From an uncultured Prosthecobacter sp. (GTDB lineage Bacteria > Verrucomicrobiota > Verrucomicrobiia > Verrucomicrobiales > Verrucomicrobiaceae): a DNA stretch of 7,741 nucleotides. The translations under genes and the position numbers were made by a program. How positions within the stretch are numbered: position 1 is the first letter of the stretch; every line of letters begins with the position of its first letter. Under the pieces are notes generated by a model. The model had not been told where the DNA came from, did not search any database, and saw only the letters and a program-made list of their open reading frames with translations. Below are positions 1 to 6,318 of the stretch, one piece after another. The DNA lies in assembly GCA_937941745.1 (NCBI GenBank), contig CALDGV010000390.1, positions 1 through 7,741 of the forward strand, given 5' to 3'.

Positions 1-57
1 GGGGCTTCCGCCTCCTGATCCAGAGCCTGAGCCTCCTGTTCCTGAACCTCCTCCACC
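1..57 (-). repeat. Gly/Ser-rich low-complexity coding segment in the prepilin
   Basis: Codons 237-255 of the prepilin encode almost only glycine and serine, directly after a proline/acidic stretch. On the plus strand this appears as repeated cctcc and cctga units. It is probably a flexible linker or tail, and it may continue past the window edge. Confidence 0.7.
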
Positions 58-765
58 TGGATCATCCTCAGGATCGGTGGGCGGTGGTGGCGTGGGCTCG
101 GCCTCCGCTGGATCAAAGGGGGTGAAATTGCCGCTTCCGTTCGTGCCTCCTGGTGAGTTGTAGGCAAGTCCTCTGGTGGCCGCGGTGTCTCCCCAGATCC
201 ATCCTGTGTTCTCTTTGTTATAGCGCACCCGGGCAGCGCGGCGGGTGGTGTCCACACCGTAATCAATCTGGCGCAGTGCTTCGTCGAAGTAGAACTCAGA
301 GATCGCCTGCCCGTTCTGGTTCGTCATCTCAAACCGCTGCTTGCGGGTGTTCCAGGCGGCTCGCTGAGAATTGTCAGCAGGCTTGGAGGTGCTCATGCGG
401 ACGCGGAGTCGTGTGTCCACAAGCCGACCGGAGGCCGACCCAGTGTGCTGGCGCCGGATGTCGAGTTCGGCACGTGAACGCTTCAATTTATCGATCACCG
501 CCTGAGGGCTCGTCAGGCCAGCCAAAGTGCCGCCATCAGCCACATAGGCCGCCACAAGCTGGTTCAAGGAGTTCACATCGGATTGAAGCTTCGTCTCCTT
601 CACCATGGCTGGCTGGCGCCCCATCATGCTGATCACCGTCATTCCCAACACGCCCATGATCGCGATGAGGATCAGGCTTTCCACCAGCGAGAAACCAGGA
701 AAACCCCGCCATGCGCCGCCGCGGGAAGCGCGGGAGTGTGGGGCAGCATGGGGCTGGGTGTTCAT
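1..765 (-). CDS. Prepilin-like protein with N-terminal cleavage/methylation motif, C-terminus beyond window
   Basis: The reading frame is open from the ATG at 765 to the left edge (255 codons seen, no stop), so the 3' end is missing. Residues 1-24 form a leader ending in Gly24. It is followed by Phe25-Ser-Leu-Val-Glu29 and a hydrophobic helix to about residue 49. This is the class III (type IV prepilin) signal: PilD/GspO-type peptidase would cut after Gly24, and Glu29 is the conserved +5 glutamate. The middle (about 50-200) looks like a pseudopilin globular part rich in Arg, Asp and Thr. Residues 224-236 are proline and acidic rich, and 237-253 are almost only Gly and Ser. An in-frame stop at 787-789 leaves ATG 765 as the first ATG; a TTG at 784-786 is the only earlier alternative. 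No Shine-Dalgarno is visible. Divergence from a secretin gene supports a role in type II secretion or a type IV pilus-like machine. Which pilin class it belongs to is not clear. Confidence 0.85.
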   Translation of the reverse strand, partial: MNTQPHAAPHSRASRGGAWRGFPGFSLVESLILIAIMGVLGMTVISMMGRQPAMVKETKLQSDVNSLNQLVAAYVADGGTLAGLTSPQAVIDKLKRSRAELDIRRQHTGSASGRLVDTRLRVRMSTSKPADNSQRAAWNTRKQRFEMTNQNGQAISEFYFDEALRQIDYGVDTTRRAARVRYNKENTGWIWGDTAATRGLAYNSPGGTNGSGNFTPFDPAEAEPTPPPPTDPEDDPGGGGSGTGGSGSGSGGGSP

Positions 766-855
766 AGTGAGGTGGATATTTAACAATTACAAAATTTTGA
801 TTTAATTTCAAATAATTACAATAAAAATTATAATCCAGGCGTCAGAGGTCATTCA

Positions 856-868
856 TCTGGCCTCCAGA
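856..868. promoter_or_regulatory. Short inverted repeat in the divergent region
   Basis: TCTGG and CCAGA flank a 3-base spacer (CCT). A second, wider inverted pair, TTCATCT at 852-858 and AGATGAA at 878-884, links this element to the palindrome at 880-893. It could be part of an operator. The arms are short, so chance remains possible. Confidence 0.25.
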
Positions 869-879
869 AATGTGAATAG

Positions 880-893
880 ATGAAATATTTCAT
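880..893. promoter_or_regulatory. 14-bp perfect palindrome, possible operator
   Basis: ATGAAATATTTCAT equals its own reverse complement. It lies in the divergent spacer, 18 bp upstream of the candidate -35 box of the secretin promoter. That is a sensible site for a dimeric DNA-binding regulator serving one or both genes. No known regulator motif was recognised. Confidence 0.4.
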
Positions 894-911
894 AGAAACC
901 ATAAAATTAGA

Positions 912-940
912 TTGTGTTAACCGTCGCTGTTTTATATATT
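912..940 (+). promoter_or_regulatory. Candidate sigma-70-type promoter of the secretin gene
   Basis: TTGTGT (912-917) is separated by 17 bp from TATATT (935-940). The -10 box matches the consensus at five of six positions, but the -35 box at only three of six. Transcription would start near 946-948, leaving a leader of only a few bases before the ATG at 952. That fits the absence of a ribosome binding site. Spurious matches are common in AT-rich DNA. Confidence 0.35.
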
Positions 941-951
941 TTCCATAATTT

Positions 952-2976
952 ATGCTTCACCTACCTTCTGCTGCCTCTCCATCGCTCGGGCTTGCCGTGT
1001 GCCTTTGGGCCACTGCACTGTCACTGTCCTTTGGGCAGATGCATCCCGGAGGTTCCAGCCAGTATTCGGCGGAGTATGAGAACATGGCTGCATCCCTGCG
1101 CCAGGCCACGCCCGAGCAGTATGACTTCAATGATGCCCTGGTTGGGGATGTGATCCGCTTCCTGGCCACAGACTCGGGCATTCAGTTCATGTCCTTGCCA
1201 CAGGACAGTCCTGAAGCTTCCAAGCTGACCACTTTTTCCATCCGAGCGGCTCCTTTTGCGGTGCTGGAGGCAGTCTGCCGCAACAACGGGCTCAATGTGA
1301 TCTATGAAAACGGCATCTTCACCTTCCGCTCCGCCGATGACCGTGAACTCATCGGCAAGTCCTACATCATCAAGAACAATTCCGGGGAGCGTGTGGAGAA
1401 GATCATCACGGATTCGGGCGGCGGCGGCGGAAGCGGTGGCGGCGGTTCTGGAGCCGGTGGCGCTGGAGGTGGTGGCCAGCCGTCCCTCAGCTTGCAAGGC
1501 ATCCAGGAGACCTTTGAACTGAAGCCAAGCGAGATCATCCGTGACATTCGTGACCTGCTGGGGCTTCCTCCGGAAGAAACCGGGGGTGGCGGTGATGCCG
1601 CACCTCTCCCCGGCGCGGCTGGCGGCGGGGATGTGGCCAAGATGCTGAACTCCAACGAACTGAGCAGTTTCCGAAAGCCCAAAGTCATCTGGAAGTCGGA
1701 CTCAAACACGCTGTATGTCGTCGCGACACGCCTTCAGCACATGTGGGTGGAAGGCTATCTGGATGCCGCCGACAAGCCCCAGGCACTCATCGCGCTGGAG
1801 GTGAAGTTCATCGAAACCTCCCGTGATCCCAAGCGCGAACTCGGTATCGACTGGGGCGGCACTTTTGAGCAGGGAAGTTTCAATCAGGTGAAGAGCGCCT
1901 CCCAGGAAACCACCGACACCGGCACCACCACCACGGTGGAATTTGAGCAGGTGGGGACGAATGGCGGCTACCGCACGGACCTTTCCAATCTTTGGACGGA
2001 TGCGAACCTCAACAGGGCAGGGGCGGCACTCGGCTGGCCTGCGCTGGGCATTCTCAGTGCGCAGGACATCAATGTGAAGCTGCGTGCCATGCTGCGTGAC
2101 GAGGAGACTCAGACCACTTCCTATCCGCGCATGGTCACGCTGAACAACCGTGAAGTCACCATCCGCAGCGTGCTCAACCAGCCGGTGCTTGGCGGCTCCT
2201 CATCGGCCTCCCTGGGCGCAGGTGCCACCACCACGCAGAGCATCTCCTATCTTCCCATCGGTACGGTGCTGAACATCCTGCCCAAGCGCATGGATGGCGA
2301 CAAGATCCTCCTGAACATGGCGGTGACCGTTTCCAGCGTTGTCGGCACAGAGGTGATTGGTGGGAATCCATTCCCGATCGCTTCTTCACGCGTGTACTCC
2401 GCTCCAGTCGAAGTCGAATCTGGCTTCACCGTCGCGGTCGGCGGGCTGGATGAAGCTCGTGAGAGGGAGGGCAAGGCTGGCATTCCCATCCTGCACAAGC
2501 TGCCGATTCTGGGCAAAGCCTTCAGCTACGACAGCAAGAGCAAAAACCACAAGAACCTCATGCTCTTCATCACGCCGACCATCATCAATGGTCGTGATGG
2601 CGGCCTTCCGGCAGAGCCGCAGTCCGTGGTGCCGCAGCGTCCGAACCGGATGCAGCCCAAGATTCCGCAGGTTGACCCTGGCAGCGGTGCGCTGGTGGGA
2701 GGCGTCGCGGCACTCCCGAATGCCGTCTCCTACCTGGAGCGTGAGACGGACATTCTTCATCACACCATCTATGAAAGCCGTGTGACGCCGGATGAATCGC
2801 GCAAGCTCAAGGAACTCAAGATTGCCATCGATCAGATGGCGGCGAACTGCGAGGGCATCAAACTGCACCAGCCGGAAAACGCTGCGGCTGTGGTGCCTTA
2901 TGAAGATCGGATCAAGAGGCTGCAAAAGCGTCAGATGGAGCTCGCCCGCCTGCTGTTCAGCAAGAAGTACTTCTGA
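952..2976 (+). CDS. Secretin-family outer-membrane protein (type II/III secretion, GspD/PilQ-like)
   Basis: The 674-residue product should form the outer-membrane ring channel of a type II secretion or type IV pilus-like system. Residues 1-28 look like a signal peptide, with a hydrophobic core at about 11-27. Residues 58-130 resemble an STN/N0-type domain. Residues 155-175 and 211-226 are glycine-rich linkers. Residues 181-275 contain a NolW/N-domain-like beta-alpha unit, with the pattern KSDSNTLYVVATR then LDAADKPQ. The secretin core spans about 278-547: ALEVKFIETS at the start, YPRMVTLNNREV, IGTVLNILPKR, VEVESGFTVAVGGL, and the signature GIPILHKLPILGKAF followed by NLMLFITPTII. Residues 548-674 are an extra tail, rich in charged helix towards the end. 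ATG 952 is the first ATG after an in-frame stop at 946-948. There is no Shine-Dalgarno. The partner prepilin diverges upstream and a membrane protein follows. The family call is firm, but the exact system (secretion or pilus) is not. Confidence 0.93.
   Translation: MLHLPSAASPSLGLAVCLWATALSLSFGQMHPGGSSQYSAEYENMAASLRQATPEQYDFNDALVGDVIRFLATDSGIQFMSLPQDSPEASKLTTFSIRAAPFAVLEAVCRNNGLNVIYENGIFTFRSADDRELIGKSYIIKNNSGERVEKIITDSGGGGGSGGGGSGAGGAGGGGQPSLSLQGIQETFELKPSEIIRDIRDLLGLPPEETGGGGDAAPLPGAAGGGDVAKMLNSNELSSFRKPKVIWKSDSNTLYVVATRLQHMWVEGYLDAADKPQALIALEVKFIETSRDPKRELGIDWGGTFEQGSFNQVKSASQETTDTGTTTTVEFEQVGTNGGYRTDLSNLWTDANLNRAGAALGWPALGILSAQDINVKLRAMLRDEETQTTSYPRMVTLNNREVTIRSVLNQPVLGGSSSASLGAGATTTQSISYLPIGTVLNILPKRMDGDKILLNMAVTVSSVVGTEVIGGNPFPIASSRVYSAPVEVESGFTVAVGGLDEAREREGKAGIPILHKLPILGKAFSYDSKSKNHKNLMLFITPTIINGRDGGLPAEPQSVVPQRPNRMQPKIPQVDPGSGALVGGVAALPNAVSYLERETDILHHTIYESRVTPDESRKLKELKIAIDQMAANCEGIKLHQPENAAAVVPYEDRIKRLQKRQMELARLLFSKKYF
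1414..1476 (+). repeat. Glycine-rich low-complexity linker in the secretin
   Basis: Codons 155-175 are nearly all Gly, with a few Ser and Ala. A second shorter Gly/Ala-rich stretch lies at codons 211-226 (1582-1629). These flank the NolW-like unit and probably act as flexible hinges between periplasmic domains. Confidence 0.75.
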
Positions 2977-3040
2977 GCCGACGGTCGCGCATGGGACATT
3001 CATCGAGGCGGGTTGAGACCTTTCGCAACGCCATTGACCT

Positions 3041-4342
3041 ATGCGCCCATCCACCCACCCCAGACCGACGGATGCCTCTCGGGTGATCCTGCGCTGGCAT
3101 GGGCTTGGAGCGATGATTCTGGTGGCCTTTTACAGCCTGTTTTTTGCCGCTCATTTGAAATTCCAGGAGACACCGGTGTATGTCCGGGATGGCGTGCTTT
3201 TTGGCAGTTCGACTCATGCGGTGTTTAATGACCTGGTCACTGACCGGACAGGAGATCATCGCCGGATCAGTCCCCTGCATCCAGCCTTCACCCTCCTGCA
3301 TCAGCCTCTGGCAACAGCCGCTGTGGCGGGCTGGAGGTTGCTTGGCCAGAGCCTGCCAGCGGCACAGAAGCACGGAGTGGCGTTTCTGACCTGCATGGCG
3401 GCCGCCCTTTCGGTGGTGATGGTTTATCACAGCCTGCTCTGGTCAGGGGTTTCGAGCCTGCGCAGCACCTTCACAGCCATGATCTATGGTTCGGGAACCT
3501 GTGCTCTGGTGATGGCACCGCTGCCAGAGACATGGATTTTTGCCGGCCTTGGTGTCACCGCACTGATGGCTGTCACCGTCAGGGGTGCGCTGGCCCATCC
3601 TGTCTGGCATTTGGCCGCCAGTGTGTATGCCATGAGCACCTTCATTGGGAATGTGATCCCCTGCCTGATCATGACCCTGGTTCGTTGTGCGCAGGATCGG
3701 ATGCACACGGGAGCCTTCAGCCTGCGTCCCATCCTCGTGTTTTTGGGAGCTTTCACGCTTACATTCGGCCTCGCAAACCTTCAGCGTGTGGTCTTCCCCA
3801 ATACATCCCCTCTGCCCAGGACCAGCGCCGACTGGCTGGCTTTGCAGAGTGGCTGGGAGGCTGATCGTGAAACCCAGGCTCTCGTCGCTCGCGAGGTCTT
3901 TGTCTCCAACATTGTTGCCCCCACGCAAGCAGCCACGCAGCCCGATCACTCCCGCACCAGAGTCGTTCTCAACGAGCCTTTTTGGTCTGTGCTAGGTTTG
4001 CGGAAAGGTTTGAGCGCCGGCTGGCTGCTGATTCTTGCCCTTGCCTTCGCCGGTCTGGTCTGGCGGGCTCAGATCGAACCGTTCACGCTGGGGGTTGTCG
4101 CCGTCCTGGTCTGGAGCATCGCCACCGTGAGCTGGTATGGTCGTCAGGATCACCTGCTGCTGTACGCATGCCTGTGGACTTCGATGGTGGCCACCGCGGT
4201 TGGGCTAGGCCTGGAGCGGGCGCTTCAGCACTGGCAGCGGCTGGCTGTTCCCGTCACGTTGTTCCTTGGCGTTTTCATCTGCGCGCTGCTGACCCGGAAC
4301 TGGCTCTTTGTCCTCGATGTGGCCGCGATGGCCGCCCACTGA
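3041..4342 (+). CDS. Polytopic membrane protein of unknown function, possibly GT-C glycosyltransferase-like
   Basis: I do not recognise a named family with certainty. The 433-residue product has roughly ten hydrophobic segments: about 20-37, 84-102, 112-133, 140-158, 163-180, 188-214, 229-246, 325-341, 346-363, 371-390 and 400-417, some of them marginal. After the first helix, a polar loop (about 38-83) contains VLFGSSTHAVFNDL and then RRISPLHPAFTLL. A large first loop with Asp and His-Pro residues recalls GT-C fold glycosyltransferases that use lipid-linked sugars, but no definite catalytic DE/DD motif is seen. A second long polar loop (about 247-322) includes NTSPLPRTSADW. The gene starts 64 bp after the secretin stop with no terminator between, so co-transcription is likely. 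No Shine-Dalgarno precedes ATG 3041. It converges on the next gene with only 25 bp between the stops. Confidence 0.8.
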   Translation: MRPSTHPRPTDASRVILRWHGLGAMILVAFYSLFFAAHLKFQETPVYVRDGVLFGSSTHAVFNDLVTDRTGDHRRISPLHPAFTLLHQPLATAAVAGWRLLGQSLPAAQKHGVAFLTCMAAALSVVMVYHSLLWSGVSSLRSTFTAMIYGSGTCALVMAPLPETWIFAGLGVTALMAVTVRGALAHPVWHLAASVYAMSTFIGNVIPCLIMTLVRCAQDRMHTGAFSLRPILVFLGAFTLTFGLANLQRVVFPNTSPLPRTSADWLALQSGWEADRETQALVAREVFVSNIVAPTQAATQPDHSRTRVVLNEPFWSVLGLRKGLSAGWLLILALAFAGLVWRAQIEPFTLGVVAVLVWSIATVSWYGRQDHLLLYACLWTSMVATAVGLGLERALQHWQRLAVPVTLFLGVFICALLTRNWLFVLDVAAMAAH

Positions 4343-4367
4343 CAAGTGGCTCAACGGCTCTGGCCGG

Positions 4368-5465
4368 TCATTCTTGAAACCACGACAGGGGCAGGCTTTT
4401 GAATTTGAGGCTCAGCTGACGTCCCTTCAGCGGAAACACATAATAGCTTAGCAGCACACGATCCTGGTGTGGTGTGATGCTGGTGTAGGCATAGGTGAGC
4501 GTCGGGTCGGATTCGATGTTCAGCGGCTTGCTCCAAGTTTTTCCTTCATCATGGGAGATCATGGCGGCGAGGGGGGTGCGTGCTCCGCCGTGGTTGGTGC
4601 CGAGCACGGTTTTCTCGGGATTCTTCCACTCCACCACAGGGTTCAGCACCATCAGCCAGTCGCCATTCTCAGGAATGCGGGCGATGGATGTGGGTGCTTC
4701 GGGAGCCTCAATGTTCCAGGGTTGGGCATCGCTCCAGGTGTTTCCTTGATCCGTGGAGTAGCTCCGCCAGATGTAGCCCGTCTGGGTGCGAATGATCTGC
4801 ATGACCCTGCCGTCCCTGCATTCAATAAGGCCAGGCTCCATGGCTCCGCGTTTGGGGGCTGTAAGAAAGGCCGAACCTCGTTGCCAGGTGCGGCCATCGT
4901 CATCCGAATGATAAACGACGGTGCGGAAGGCATCGTTTTTGGAGTGAACGGTGCCGCAGGTGGCCACCGGAGCCAGCAACCTCCCTGAGCGCAGCTGGAT
5001 GATGCGGGCGTTGTTCATCACATGGTATCCTGGTTCAGGTGTGATGAGCACAGGCTCACCCCAGGTCCGGGTGTCGTCAGTGGAACGCCGGACATAAGCC
5101 TTGAGATCGCTGAGGGAGTTCTTGAGGAGGTAAAAGAACAGCACGTCGCCACTGATCGAGCGGATGAGGCTCACGGACATGACATTCGCCTTGCCCTGAT
5201 TTTCCTGGAGTGTGGTGGGGGCGCTCCAGGTGCGGCCGCCGTCCATGGATTTCACGGCCACGATCCTGGCTGCCGCATGATCTTCGGCTCCTCCATAGAA
5301 CTGCGACCAGGCGGCGAAAAGCGTGCCATCCTTCAGCACCAGCACATCGCCCTCCGAATTGCGTGGGTGTTCGGCGCTGGCCTCGGCGATGAACGAGGAG
5401 ATGACATCCTCGGACCTGGAAAGCAGCGGGCCAAGGAGGCAGAGGCAGAGCAGGAGAGGTTTCAT
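4368..5465 (-). CDS. Secreted sialidase-like (BNR/Asp-box) protein
   Basis: The 365-residue product begins with a signal peptide (about 1-18, MKPLLLCLCLLGPLLSRS), so it is exported. Five Asp-box repeats mark the blades of a six-bladed beta-propeller: SMDGGRTW (73-80), STDDTRTW (128-135, lacking the usual Gly), SDDDGRTW (187-194), STDQGNTW (237-244) and SHDEGKTW (304-311). The N-terminal HPRNSEGD (33-40) and the central MEPGLIECRDGR (209-220) fit the sialidase-like BNR_2 family. Candidate active-site residues are Arg35, Arg154, Arg226, Glu210 and Tyr327, assigned by eye only. The natural substrate cannot be read from sequence, as many relatives are not proven sialidases. The ATG overlaps the stop of the upstream metallo-hydrolase by 4 bp, indicating translational coupling. 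It is the last gene of the operon. Confidence 0.87.
   Translation of the reverse strand: MKPLLLCLCLLGPLLSRSEDVISSFIAEASAEHPRNSEGDVLVLKDGTLFAAWSQFYGGAEDHAAARIVAVKSMDGGRTWSAPTTLQENQGKANVMSVSLIRSISGDVLFFYLLKNSLSDLKAYVRRSTDDTRTWGEPVLITPEPGYHVMNNARIIQLRSGRLLAPVATCGTVHSKNDAFRTVVYHSDDDGRTWQRGSAFLTAPKRGAMEPGLIECRDGRVMQIIRTQTGYIWRSYSTDQGNTWSDAQPWNIEAPEAPTSIARIPENGDWLMVLNPVVEWKNPEKTVLGTNHGGARTPLAAMISHDEGKTWSKPLNIESDPTLTYAYTSITPHQDRVLLSYYVFPLKGRQLSLKFKSLPLSWFQE
5462..5465 (-). other. ATGA start/stop overlap, translational coupling
   Basis: On the minus strand ATGA holds the ATG of the sialidase-like gene (5465-5463) and the TGA of the metallo-hydrolase gene (5464-5462). Such overlaps usually let the terminating ribosome restart. 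This matters here because no Shine-Dalgarno precedes this start. Confidence 0.8.
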
Positions 5466-6310
5466 GGCTTGCTTTGTTGTCTGGCCAGTTCGGTCAAAAA
5501 GGCCTTCTCCCGGTCCGCCACATACTTGTGGTAGCCATCCAGGTCGATGAAGGGATTCGATCCGCCTTGGGTTCCAAGGCGTGCATGCTTGCCCGGCATG
5601 TCATAGTAGGCTCCATGGGCTCCAAGAAAGAGGTCCACAGGCAGGGCTTTAAGCACCTTGAAGCAGCGATGATAATCGTCGGCGATGCTTGGGTAGTCTG
5701 GGTTGCCGATCAGGATGTAGCCGGGATTCACATTCGGGCTGCCGATGATGACGGCATGGAGCCCGTCCGCCTTCATCGTCCAGGTGGTGCAGCCGCGGGT
5801 ATGGCCCGGCGTGAGGTGGGCTACCAGGGTCGTGCCGCCAAGACGGACCTCATCCCCATCTTTGAGCCGGCGTTCCACCCGTGCGGGCGGATACTGGAGG
5901 TAGCTTGCCTTGAGCCGGGACCTGCTCTCGCCGCCTTTCTCCACGGTTTCAGCATCCTGTTCCATCACGAAGTATTTTGCTCCGGTTTGTCGGATGATCT
6001 CCGCACTGCCGGCGCAGTGATCGGAGTGTGCATGGCTGATGAGCAGGATCTTGATGTCGGAAAATTTGAAGCCAAGGCCCTCCACGCTTTTGCGGATCAA
6101 TGGCACGGAGTCTTCAAAGCTGCTGTTGATCAGGATGTGGCCTTCAGGAGTGGTGATCAGGTAGGAGGCTAGGTCCTTGGAACCGACATAATAAAGGTTC
6201 CCAGCGATCCTGTGGCCGGGGAAAGGCTCCATCCATGAGGGTGGCAGTGCTTGAAGGCCTGTTGTGACCAGCAGGGCGACCAGGTGGATGAGGCGGCGGC
6301 GAAGTTTCAT
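5462..6310 (-). CDS. Subclass B3 metallo-beta-lactamase-fold hydrolase, exported
   Basis: The 282-residue product has a basic N-terminus (KLRRR) and a hydrophobic segment. The signal peptide is probably cut after Ala21 (LQA before LPPSW), so it should act in the periplasm. All zinc ligands of subclass B3 enzymes are visible: His93, His95, Asp97 and His98 in SHAHSDHCAG, His170 in LTPGHTRGCTTW, and His232 in FLGAHGAYYDM. Further B3 signatures are NLYYVGSKDLASYLITTPEG (38-57) and the stretch around NPDYPSIADDYHRCFKVL. The length matches the family. Known B3 members hydrolyse beta-lactams, but environmental homologues may cleave other amides or lactones. It lies 8 bp downstream of an aldolase gene and overlaps a sialidase-like gene, which points to a metabolic role as much as to resistance. 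The B3 call is firm, the substrate unknown. Confidence 0.9.
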   Translation of the reverse strand: MKLRRRLIHLVALLVTTGLQALPPSWMEPFPGHRIAGNLYYVGSKDLASYLITTPEGHILINSSFEDSVPLIRKSVEGLGFKFSDIKILLISHAHSDHCAGSAEIIRQTGAKYFVMEQDAETVEKGGESRSRLKASYLQYPPARVERRLKDGDEVRLGGTTLVAHLTPGHTRGCTTWTMKADGLHAVIIGSPNVNPGYILIGNPDYPSIADDYHRCFKVLKALPVDLFLGAHGAYYDMPGKHARLGTQGGSNPFIDLDGYHKYVADREKAFLTELARQQSKP

Positions 6311-6318
6311 GGGCAGAT

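Larger units (their letters stand above)
766..951. promoter_or_regulatory. AT-rich divergent intergenic control region
   Basis: This 186-bp region separates the start codons of the leftward prepilin and the rightward secretin, and it is far more AT-rich than the surrounding genes. It must hold both promoters unless one is internal to a gene. It contains a direct repeat AATTACAA at 785-792 and 814-821, a self-complementary ATTATAAT at 827-834, and the dyads listed separately. The minus-strand TATAAT (827-832) could be a -10 element for the prepilin, but no good -35 box sits 17 bp upstream of it. Confidence 0.55.

Noticed and set aside
153..632. Plus-strand open frame (159 codons) at the left end
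   Set aside because: It is antisense to the prepilin frame, which carries a clear class III signal. The translation is Cys/Arg/Ser-rich, as is usual for shadow frames.
827..832. Minus-strand TATAAT as the prepilin -10 box
   Set aside because: No acceptable -35 hexamer lies about 17 bp upstream, and the site sits in a self-complementary AT-rich tract, so it is not listed as a promoter.
2386..3054. Long minus-strand open frame (222 codons) opposite the secretin 3' end
   Set aside because: It is fully antisense to strongly supported secretin coding sequence, resembles no family, and reflects the high-GC third positions of the real gene.
4336..4349. CCACT-GACA-AGTGG hairpin at the convergent gene ends, considered as a terminator
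   Set aside because: The stem is only 5 bp, it overlaps the stop codon of the membrane protein, and no T-run follows on either strand.
5474..6172. Long plus-strand open frame (232 codons) opposite the metallo-hydrolase
   Set aside because: It is antisense to a gene with complete B3 zinc-site motifs. Its translation shows no recognisable domain.
5462..6310. Glyoxalase II or a generic MBL-fold lactonase as the main call
   Set aside because: The spacing of the motifs and the LASYLITTPEG, TPGHTRGCTTW and GAHGAYYDM segments fit subclass B3 better, and an export signal is present.
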